NCBI GenBank assembly: GCA_016191115.1 | Contig: JACPPG010000024.1 | Coordinates: forward strand, 1-40,439 | Direction of reading: 5' to 3' | From: Planctomycetia bacterium | GTDB taxonomy: Bacteria > Planctomycetota > Planctomycetia > Pirellulales > JACPPG01 | DNA length: 40,439 bases | Shown: piece after piece, positions 24,693 to 31,025 of the stretch | Layout: each line of letters starts with the position of its first letter | How positions within the stretch are numbered: position 1 is the stretch's first letter | Notes under the pieces: model-generated | The model's database searches: none | The model's input: only the letters and a program-made list of their open reading frames with translations | Told to the model about the DNA's origin: nothing | Position numbers and translations under genes: made by a program

Positions 24693-24816
24693 CGGGAGGA
24701 CTGCAAAGTCCGGGGTCTGGCTCATTTTTCGGCACGTGCCGTTCTCAATTCTTCCGAAGCACCTTCGGCCGAAAAATGTGCCTGACCCCCTCTCCAAGGA
24801 CTTTGCAGTTCTCCTG
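24693..24816. mobile_element. family B MITE-like element (124 bp)
   Basis: The terminal inverted repeats are CGGGAGGACTGCAAAGTCC on the left and the complement of CAGGAGAACTGCAAAGTCC on the right (17 of 19 match). An inner stem pairs GGGGTCTGGCTCATTTTTC with the complement of GGGGTCAGGCACATTTTTC. The element is flanked by GCGCGCGTTG on both sides (24683-24692 and 24817-24826), a perfect 10-bp duplication. No coding capacity. Confidence 0.8.
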
Positions 24817-25026
24817 GCGCGCGTTGGGGGCACCGGTTACGCGCGCCTCGCCTTCGATCACGCACGCTCGTGCCATCGCGTTGGCGTCTCCGCTTTGCTT
24901 TAGGCGCCGCTCGACAAGGAGCCCTGCGAGCGAAGTTTACACGCATCCGAGCGCCCTTGCTGGGCCGGTCATGTGTACATGGCATGACAGCGGTATGATC
25001 ACGAGCTGGGTGTTCAGGAGAAAGCC

Positions 25027-25428
25027 GTGATGAAAAGGTCCCTTCAAGTATTCCTTGCCTTGTTCGGCGCGACGGCGATCATCATCGCGTCGCTGCACAT
25101 TGTCCATGGCCCGGCGGCGATACCGGGGTCGATTCCCGTGAATGCCACGATGGACAGCGAAGATCGTTTTTATGCCACGTTATTCGCGGCTTACGGGGTG
25201 GCCCTTCTGTGGTGCGTCAAGGACGTTGAACGAAAAAACGCCGTTGTCTATTTTCTCGCGATCACGTTCTTCGTCGGTGGAATAGCGCGCCTTGTCTCGG
25301 TGGCCGCGGTTGGTTGGCCCAACGATTTCTTCATCGCGATGACGGTGCTTGAGCTGCTCATCCCCGTTTTCATGGCGTTGGTGCAGTGGCGTATCTCCAG
25401 GATGGCAGGGACCCTGCGAGGCGTTTGA
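25027..25428 (+). CDS. DUF4345 family small membrane protein
   Basis: A 133-residue protein with four predicted membrane helices (about 5-25, 47-67, 74-92 and 102-122). The conserved middle MDSEDRFYATLFAAYGVALLW and the following FFVGGIARLVSV match the DUF4345 pattern (D-S-E-x-R-F and G-G-x-x-R-x-x-S). The start may be GTG 25027 or ATG 25030; AGGAG at 25016-25020 suits both. Function of the family is not established. It stands alone between the mobile elements and the nucleotidyltransferase module. Confidence 0.8.
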   Translation: MMKRSLQVFLALFGATAIIIASLHIVHGPAAIPGSIPVNATMDSEDRFYATLFAAYGVALLWCVKDVERKNAVVYFLAITFFVGGIARLVSVAAVGWPNDFFIAMTVLELLIPVFMALVQWRISRMAGTLRGV

Positions 25429-25466
25429 ACTTTCCGATCAGGGTGGGTTGAGGTAAGCTAGAGCGA

Positions 25467-25727
25467 ATGAGCCAAGAGCCTTCCGCACTCACCGATTGGA
25501 CGCCCGAGCAGATTGCCCTGGGCAGGCGGTGGGTCGAGACATGGAAACTGGCGGGGGCCGATCTGGAGCGCATCCACCGCCAAGAGCTTCGCCAACTCGA
25601 CACGTATCGAGCGATCGCGTTGCTCTGCGGCCCCGCGGATTACTCGCGTCCACCACGAGCGCCCCGCGCGAGCTCGGGGCTTGTGGAACAACAACGCTGG
25701 TTCATGCAGGCGGCCAATCGTGAATGA
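25467..25727 (+). CDS. small protein of unknown function, first gene of a nucleotidyltransferase pair
   Basis: An 86-residue soluble protein with no membrane segment. It has a helix-rich look (TPEQIALGRRWVETWKLAGA, LERIHRQELRQLDTYRAIAL) and a proline-rich stretch YSRPPRAPRASSGLVEQQRW near the end. I do not recognise a named family. Its last eight bases overlap the GTG start of the nucleotidyltransferase gene, so the two are translated together. That arrangement, a small partner before an AbiEii-like transferase, resembles toxin-antitoxin pairs, in which this protein would be the partner or antitoxin; that is inference. Confidence 0.7.
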   Translation: MSQEPSALTDWTPEQIALGRRWVETWKLAGADLERIHRQELRQLDTYRAIALLCGPADYSRPPRAPRASSGLVEQQRWFMQAANRE

Positions 25728-26286
25728 GGTCATCCAGGCCGCGGTCGAGTTGCAGTCCGTTTGCCAGGATCAGGGCTGGCGGTTTTCCTTCATCGGCGGC
25801 CTGGCGCTTCTTCGCTGGGGCAATCCGCGTGAAACCGTCGATGCCGATCTGATTCTGCTCACCGGGTTTGGCGGCGAGGAGCGATTTGTTCGGGTCCTGC
25901 TCGGGCACTTTGAGGGGAGAATCCCCGACGCCGAAACGTTTGCCCTAGAGCGGCGCGTTCTGCTGCTTCGCTCGCGCGCGGGGGTGGGCCTGGACATATC
26001 GCTCGGGGGGCTGCCGTACGAAGAGCGAGTCGTCGACCGTTCCTCGATTTTTGTCTATCCACCGCAAGCATCCCTTCGCACGTGCTCCGCCGAAGACCTG
26101 ATTGTCCTGAAGGCGTTTGCCGGCCGCAGCCAGGACTGGGCGGACATCGAGCGCGTGATTGTGCGGCAAACCGGGACGCTGGACTGGGACTACGTCCGCC
26201 AGCAGTTGCGGCCGCTTGCTCAACTCAAAGGTGAGCCGGAAATCCTCGAACAACTTGAACGCCGCCGCGTTGAGTTCGAGCAGTAG
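25720..26286 (+). CDS. AbiEii/AbiGii-like nucleotidyltransferase
   Basis: A 188-residue protein starting with GTG 25720, inside the end of the preceding small gene (8-base overlap). The nucleotidyltransferase core is FIGGLALLRWGNPRETVDADLIL (about residues 24-46): the G-G, then R-x-T-x-D-x-D with the two metal-binding aspartates. A later segment, CSAEDLIVLKAFAGRSQDWADIERVI, is the family's lysine-containing helix pair seen in AbiEii-type toxins and DUF6036-like proteins. Some such enzymes transfer nucleotides to tRNA ends as toxins; others are of unknown target. No abortive-infection partner other than the small upstream protein is present. Confidence 0.8.
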   Translation: MNEVIQAAVELQSVCQDQGWRFSFIGGLALLRWGNPRETVDADLILLTGFGGEERFVRVLLGHFEGRIPDAETFALERRVLLLRSRAGVGLDISLGGLPYEERVVDRSSIFVYPPQASLRTCSAEDLIVLKAFAGRSQDWADIERVIVRQTGTLDWDYVRQQLRPLAQLKGEPEILEQLERRRVEFEQ

Positions 26287-26371
26287 CCGGCGAAGCACCA
26301 CGGTGTACGCGCGTCACACTCGGTGGCGGGCCGAGCATTGGTCGTCCGGATCGCGTTTTCTTGCCTGCTCG

Positions 26372-27175
26372 TCAGTGGTTCAGTTGCCGCTCGATCGCGG
26401 ACGCGAGCCGCGAGGCCGTCGGTCGCTCGATGAATCGCGTCGGCCGGTGAAGCCATCGCACCGTGCCGCCAGAATCGACCAACAGGATCGTCGGGGCCGC
26501 GCTATCGCCGCCGTCGGGCGCGGACTGCTTGTTGATCACGTCGACCGCGTCGGCCAATTCCCGTCTCTCGTCGGAGACGACGGTCAGATGGGGAAAGTCG
26601 CGTTGAGTCGCTGCCGCGGTATCCACGTCCTCAATGGAGACGACCACAACGTTCGCCCTCACGCGAGCGAACTCTTCATGGTGAGCCTCCAGCTCCCGAA
26701 GGTGCGTCATGCAGAACGGGCACCAGCGGCCTTGGAAGAAGACGAGCGCCGTCGGGCGACCTTGCCGGAAAAACGACTCGTCGATCTCGGTCCCATCGGC
26801 GAGCGCGGCGCGAAACGCGGGGATCGCGGTGCCCTCGGCCATTGGGCCCGTGTAGGCCGGCAGCACCGTCACCGCGAGAAGAAAAAACCACTCCAGTCCG
26901 GCCAGCGCGACGCACAGAACCGCGATCCCCAGCCGCCACCACCGAGCTTGCCCGCGGACCGCCGCCAGAACCGCCACCGCGCACACCGTTCCGCCGATGG
27001 GGAGATACCAGGGCGTGATCATGACGCCCGCCCAAAACACCTGGGCAAAAAAGATGAGGACCAGGGCGATCGACAGAATGACGCCGGTCCAGAACAGACG
27101 CCGCGCCGACGCGTTTCCCGCGCTCGGCGAGGACGCGGCAGTCGGTCGGTCACAAATCGTTTTGGTCGCGCTCAT
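26372..27175 (-). CDS. membrane-anchored redoxin (AhpC/TSA thioredoxin-like)
   Basis: A 267-residue protein with about three membrane helices at the front (roughly 28-50, 55-75 and 82-105) and a thioredoxin-fold domain behind. The active-site motif is WCPFC (Cys152 and Cys155) in ALVFFQGRWCPFCMTHLREL, the form used by AhpC/TSA peroxiredoxin-like and TlpA-like proteins; a second conserved block is APTILLVDSGGTVRWLHRP. It would reduce disulfides or peroxides; which face of the membrane it works on depends on topology that I cannot settle by eye. It is convergent with the nucleotidyltransferase gene. Confidence 0.85.
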   Translation of the reverse strand: MSATKTICDRPTAASSPSAGNASARRLFWTGVILSIALVLIFFAQVFWAGVMITPWYLPIGGTVCAVAVLAAVRGQARWWRLGIAVLCVALAGLEWFFLLAVTVLPAYTGPMAEGTAIPAFRAALADGTEIDESFFRQGRPTALVFFQGRWCPFCMTHLRELEAHHEEFARVRANVVVVSIEDVDTAAATQRDFPHLTVVSDERRELADAVDVINKQSAPDGGDSAAPTILLVDSGGTVRWLHRPTRFIERPTASRLASAIERQLNH

Positions 27176-27312
27176 GACTTTCGTCCTGGAAGGGGGTTAC
27201 GCTGGCCGCGGTTGGCGGCGGACCGCCGGCGTGGGCGGCCGCTCGCCCCTGATATCGAGCCTCCAGTCTAGTGTACGCGGACCAGAAGGGCGCGGTCGGT
27301 TGCCCATAGGGT

Positions 27313-27451
27313 CAGGGCCATTCTGTTTTTCAAAATGGCGAGGCGGGAAAATGGGACTGGCTCCGAGCATAAACAGCGCAAGTCCTTTCAGACCAACGTT
27401 GCGTCTCGGTGCCTGTCCCACTTTCCCGCCGGTGCGCCGCCGGCAAGCTTG
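27313..27451 (-). mobile_element. family A MITE-like element, copy 5 (truncated)
   Basis: Reverse orientation, starting with the intact end CAGGGCCATTC at 27313. It matches copy 3 up to CAAGCTTGA, then the last 17 bases, including the second terminal repeat, are replaced by the hairpin beginning at 27452. No direct repeat can be assigned. Confidence 0.8.
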
Positions 27452-27534
27452 AGCCCGACGCGCAAACGCGCAAGCGAGGGTGGCGTCGCGTGTTGCGTAC
27501 GGTCCCTCGCTTGCGCGCCTTGCGCGTCGGGCTT
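27452..27534. repeat. long hairpin repeat, AGCCCGACGCGC...GCGAGGG arms
   Basis: Arms 27452-27480 and 27504-27534 pair along about 29 bases with one single-base bulge. Same family as 14349-14416. It begins exactly where family A copy 5 is cut. Confidence 0.75.
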
Positions 27535-27666
27535 GTGTGCGCGCGAGAATAGTCAATCCATAGGACGGTTCACGAAACGCGAAGGCTTTTATCCCAGCCG
27601 AGGGCATTGAGAAGCCCCCAAGATCGGGTCGCCTGGCACGAATACCGCCTCAGCGAGGTATTCCCC

Positions 27667-28566
27667 ATGGCCCCTCCCGACCCGGGAATGATTTCTTCAG
27701 CGTATCGAGCTCGCCGCGGACTCCTGATCTACTTGGGCGTCCTCGCGGCAGGTTCGAGCCTATTCGAAGGGCTTCTGCTCCGCGCAGGCGACTCGATTCG
27801 CAACCACGTCGAGCTTGTCCTGCCTTTGATGTGGATGCCGGCGGTGGCCGCGGTCGTCGCAAGGTTGGTTCTACGCGACGGATTCAAGGACGTTTCCTTC
27901 CGATGGGGAGGACGTCGGGGCTTCCAGATGGCGATCACCGGGTGGCTCTTTCCCGTCGCCGTCGGCACAGTGGCCTACGGGCTCGCCTGGTCGACAGGCC
28001 TGGCCTTGTTCAAGACCCCCGCGGTTCCCGGCTTGCCGGCGGTCACTGCTCCGATCGACGCCCTCTGTCTGCTTCTGGCCATCAGATTGAGCATTGGAGT
28101 GGTCATCGCGGCGATTGCCGCGGCGGGCGAAGAGATCGGGTGGCGCGGCTATATGCTGAGTCGTTTGATCGAGGCCGGCGTTCCGTGTCCGATTTTCGTC
28201 AGCGGCCTCGTGTGGGCCGCGTGGCATTTGCCGCTGATCCTCGGCGGCGTGTACGCGTCCGGCCCCTATCCGATACTGTCGGCCTGTCTCTTTGTGGTGG
28301 CCATTGTCGCGCAAGGGTTCGTGCTCGCTCGTCTGCGGCTGGCATCGGGGAGCGTTTGGCCCGCCATCATCGGACACTCGGCATGGAATGCGACCATTCA
28401 GGGCGTGTTTGACTTTTCCACCATTTCACCGTCGTCCGGTCCGTGGGTCGGTGAATCCGGGATCCTTGTCGCCCTGACCATGTTCGCCTTCGCCTGGCCG
28501 TTCATGCGTGGAACGTGGCCGGCCTATCGGGCGCCCGGCGTGCCGCTTGTGCGAACCGCGGCATAA
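27667..28566 (+). CDS. CPBP-family intramembrane glutamic endopeptidase
   Basis: A 299-residue integral membrane protein with about eight helices. The three CPBP (Abi/CAAX-protease-like) motifs are present: EEIGWRG (Glu155, Glu156, Arg160), the WAAWHLP helix with His187, and HSAWN (His237, Asn241). These residues form the catalytic site of Rce1-type proteases within the membrane. Bacterial members are linked to bacteriocin immunity or peptide processing; the substrate here is unknown. I prefer ATG 27667, with GAGG about ten bases upstream, to a possible TTG at 27607. A stand-alone gene in an accessory stretch. Confidence 0.88.
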   Translation: MAPPDPGMISSAYRARRGLLIYLGVLAAGSSLFEGLLLRAGDSIRNHVELVLPLMWMPAVAAVVARLVLRDGFKDVSFRWGGRRGFQMAITGWLFPVAVGTVAYGLAWSTGLALFKTPAVPGLPAVTAPIDALCLLLAIRLSIGVVIAAIAAAGEEIGWRGYMLSRLIEAGVPCPIFVSGLVWAAWHLPLILGGVYASGPYPILSACLFVVAIVAQGFVLARLRLASGSVWPAIIGHSAWNATIQGVFDFSTISPSSGPWVGESGILVALTMFAFAWPFMRGTWPAYRAPGVPLVRTAA

Positions 28567-28908
28567 CGAGCCGCTCAGGCCGCCGCGCGGCGGCGGCGAA
28601 CCATCACGAGCACCCCAATCGCTCCCGCGGCCAGCCATGCCGTCGATGGTTCGGGCACCGCGTGACAATGAAGTTGTCGTAGGGAAGGTTCGACGTCTAC
28701 AACTCATCCCGCGCTACGGAGGGATGCAGTGCGCGGAAGAGAAATACCGCCGACGTTGGCTGCGGCTGCCGTCGGATGAACTTCGCGAGACGCCGCGGCA
28801 AGCGTGCCGTTTGACTTCGCGCCGGGCGCACCTATTTTTGAAGCGGTCGACGGGACAGAGCCGACGTCTTTGCCAAGTTCGCATCCAGTGACTAAGGGGG
28901 GTCCGACA
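28567..28908. other. intergenic region holding a PEP-CTERM remnant
   Basis: The left part carries the PEP-CTERM tail described separately. From about 28700 to 28890 I see no structure; AAGGGGGG at 28894-28901 is the ribosome-binding site of the DUF3303 gene. Confidence 0.5.
28574..28690 (-). pseudogene. remnant of a PEP-CTERM protein gene
   Basis: On the minus strand the bases from about 28661 to 28576 encode VPEPSTAWLAAGAIGVLVMV then RRRRAAA and a stop: a complete PEP-CTERM sorting signal. Just upstream, in another frame, NLPYDNFIVT is encoded, which is what normally precedes such a signal; one base is missing between them. No start codon or further body domain is found, so this looks like the decayed 3' end of a gene. 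Confidence 0.6.
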
Positions 28909-29193
28909 ATGAAATTCATGCTCACCTTCGCATTCAAGCCCGGTGTCAAGGACTCGCGCGATGAGGCGATCGCCCGTTTCAGAAAAACCGGCGGTTTGCC
29001 GCCGCAAGGAGCGAAGCTCTTGGGCCGGTGGAGCGCGGCCGACTACAGCGGCGGTTTCGCGCTCTTGGAGAGCAACGATGCCAAGGCCTTGACGGAATTT
29101 GCCCTGATGTGGAGCGACGTCAACGACCTGAAAATCGTGCCGGTCGTGGAAGACGTGGAGCTGGGTGAAGTCCTGCGCCGCATGCCGGCCTAG
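28909..29193 (+). CDS. DUF3303 family protein
   Basis: A 94-residue small soluble protein with a ferredoxin-like alpha/beta pattern: MKFMLTFAFKPG, then a helix, GAKLLGRWSAADYSGGFALLE, a helix with DAKALTEFALMWSDV, and LKIVPVVEDVEL. This matches DUF3303, small dimeric alpha/beta-barrel-like proteins of unknown function. The start is fixed by AAGGGGGG at 28894-28901. It is convergent with the SSUH2-like gene, and 34 bases separate the two stops. Confidence 0.8.
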   Translation: MKFMLTFAFKPGVKDSRDEAIARFRKTGGLPPQGAKLLGRWSAADYSGGFALLESNDAKALTEFALMWSDVNDLKIVPVVEDVELGEVLRRMPA

Positions 29194-29227
29194 GCTCCGC
29201 GGAGACATGGCGCCCTGCGCTGCCAAG

Positions 29228-30259
29228 CTACCGCACCAGCAAGTACACGACTCCCGCGATCAGGGCGCCTGCCGCCAGCAGGCCCACGCCGGTCAGGACG
29301 GTAAACAGGCTGCGGTTCCAGGGCGCTTTCGGCGCATAGATTTGGTTCTCCTGCCCGCAGATCCACAGCTTGCGCTCGACGCCGGCATACTTGTAGTCGA
29401 GCTCGTTCAACGGCACTCGATCGACCTTTAGCGTCTGCAGGATGATCCGCGATTGGGCGCCGTCCACGCCGTGCGAGCGCGTCAGCAGCTCGCCGGCCTT
29501 GCGGTCGACGTCCGGCGCCACCGGATCGAAGCGATCCACTCTGCTCGATTTCTCGTTCACCAGCGTGTCGCCCGAAAGCTGGCGGAACCAGCGGTCGGGC
29601 ACCGGCGTCACGTCGAGCAATTCGTCCAGGACCACCGGCTTGAAATGCACGGCGACCTGCTCGAAGACCTTCATTCGGCCGGTGCCGGTACACTGCGAGC
29701 ATGTCTGGACCCCCAGGCCCGAGCACGCATTGCAGCGCACTTGCCCGTCGCCGCACGCACAGCGCACCTGGACAAAGCGCGAGACCTGCCGGGTGTTTCC
29801 GCTTGCGTCGCGCTCGGTCGCCGTCACCTGTTCGTGCCGGATGCCCGAGCCATTGCACTGCGGGCAAGCTTTCTGGCCGCGGCCGTGGCACGTCGGGCAT
29901 ACCACGCGCCCCTCGCCGGCGCATTGCGAGCACAGCTCGACGCGTTCGGTGTGAGGAACGGGGACGTGCTCCTTGCTGTCTTCAAACTCGCGCGGCCTGG
30001 GGACCGGCACGCTCCACAAGTCGGGAACCTGCCCGTGGTCGTCGATGGGGCCGCCGTGATGCGGCACAGCCACGCGCTCGACCTTGCGCTCTTCGTAGTG
30101 CGTGTGAACCCGGATGGTATAGGCGCAGCCGGGGGTGAACCGGGTGACGAAGATCTTGTCGCCCATGTTCCGCAGGCGCAGGAAGCCGCCGCCGGCCCAG
30201 CCGTTGAGGATATCGCGGGCCTGGTCCTCGGTGAGCGTCGGCGTCGTGAGTTGGTTCAT
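29228..30259 (-). CDS. SSUH2-like CxxCxGxG zinc-finger membrane protein
   Basis: A 343-residue protein. In the middle (about residues 109-195) it has the repeated DnaJ-type C-x2-C-x-G-x-G motifs: CSQCAGEG, CPTCHGRG, CPQCNGSG, then CNACSGLG and CSQCTGTG, which should bind zinc in pairs. The flanking sequence resembles the eukaryotic SSUH2 family. The last 25 residues (VLTGVGLLAAGALIAGVVYL) form a membrane helix, so it is probably a tail-anchored protein. Its ATG overlaps the stop of pspA by four bases, so it is the second gene of that operon and probably acts with PspA at the membrane. Biochemical role unknown. Confidence 0.85.
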   Translation of the reverse strand: MNQLTTPTLTEDQARDILNGWAGGGFLRLRNMGDKIFVTRFTPGCAYTIRVHTHYEERKVERVAVPHHGGPIDDHGQVPDLWSVPVPRPREFEDSKEHVPVPHTERVELCSQCAGEGRVVCPTCHGRGQKACPQCNGSGIRHEQVTATERDASGNTRQVSRFVQVRCACGDGQVRCNACSGLGVQTCSQCTGTGRMKVFEQVAVHFKPVVLDELLDVTPVPDRWFRQLSGDTLVNEKSSRVDRFDPVAPDVDRKAGELLTRSHGVDGAQSRIILQTLKVDRVPLNELDYKYAGVERKLWICGQENQIYAPKAPWNRSLFTVLTGVGLLAAGALIAGVVYLLVR

Positions 30260-30984
30260 GCTCCCCTCGATTGCTCGACCGCGACGGGCCTGCGCTTGTC
30301 GACGGCGGAGGCGCTCCCAAGGCCCGTCTCAAACTCGCGGAGCGCCTGCTCTGCCACGATTTTCTCGGCGGCTTCCTCGTGTCGAATCTCGGCCACGCCC
30401 TCGCTGGAGAGGTCGGCCGTTACTTTGGCCTTCGCGCGATTGCGGTCGATCTCGTCCCCAATGGCTTGTTCGATCTGACCGAAATCGCCGGTTGCGTCGA
30501 CGTGAATGCTCAGGAGCACCTTGGCCAGCTCCGCCTCCGCGCGGCTGAGGCGCAAGTCGGCGTCGTACTTCTGAATCTTGTCGCGAAGCTGCCCGAGCTT
30601 GCGCGACAGGTGCTTGATTTTCAGTAGAGTATTGCCGTAGGCCTCGTCGTGCACGGCGAGCTGGGCCGCGTTCTCTGCCATCTCTACTTTGGCGGATTGC
30701 ATCTCGATCGCAAAATGGCCGGCCGTCTCGCGGTCGCCGGCGGCCAGATAGGACTTGATCTTCGATTCGAGCGCTTTGACGTGCTCCTGTTGCCGCTTCA
30801 CCTGCTGCGCAACCTGATCGACCAACGAGCGGTATTGCTCCAGCCCGTGCCGTCCTTCCTTCAACTGGTCGACCATGTCGTCGTACTCGTATTGAAGTTG
30901 GGCCATGGGGTCAGCCTGCCAGAAGAAATTGGCAATCCTGTTGATCCGCGCCCCAAGCGCCTGCCAGAATCTCTGGAAGATCAT
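30256..30984 (-). CDS. pspA: PspA/IM30 (Vipp1) family membrane-stress protein
   Basis: A 242-residue, almost wholly helical coiled-coil protein. MIFQRFWQALGARINRIANFF is the amphipathic first helix that binds membranes, and the long arms (QYEYDDMVDQLKEGRHGLEQ, VKRQQEHVKALESKIKSYLA) are typical of PspA/Vipp1, which polymerise into rings or rods that stabilise damaged membrane. The start at 30984 is chosen because the family begins at this helix; an upstream ATG (31029) would overlap mtaB. The stop overlaps the start of the SSUH2-like gene by four bases. No pspF regulator or PspC homologue is nearby. Confidence 0.88.
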   Translation of the reverse strand: MIFQRFWQALGARINRIANFFWQADPMAQLQYEYDDMVDQLKEGRHGLEQYRSLVDQVAQQVKRQQEHVKALESKIKSYLAAGDRETAGHFAIEMQSAKVEMAENAAQLAVHDEAYGNTLLKIKHLSRKLGQLRDKIQKYDADLRLSRAEAELAKVLLSIHVDATGDFGQIEQAIGDEIDRNRAKAKVTADLSSEGVAEIRHEEAAEKIVAEQALREFETGLGSASAVDKRRPVAVEQSRGA

Positions 30985-31025
30985 GATCGACTCCCGACGA
31001 TCGTGCCCCGAAGCCCCCGCCGCGG

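Larger units (their letters stand above)
24314..25026. other. 713-base gap with two adjacent mobile elements
   Basis: No gene is supported. It holds family A copy 4 and the family B element side by side (24516-24826), sharing a target sequence, then about 200 bases without recognisable structure up to the AGGAG ribosome-binding site (25016-25020) of the next gene. Confidence 0.6.
27176..27666. other. intergenic region between divergent genes, with element copy 5 and a long hairpin
   Basis: No gene is supported. Family A copy 5 (truncated) runs directly into the hairpin at 27452-27534. GAGG at about 27654-27657 serves the next gene. Confidence 0.55.

Noticed and set aside
27303..27566. A target duplication for family A copy 5 (CCATAGG near 27304 and again near 27557)
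   Set aside because: Only seven bases match, the element is truncated, and the distance includes another hairpin, so this may be chance.
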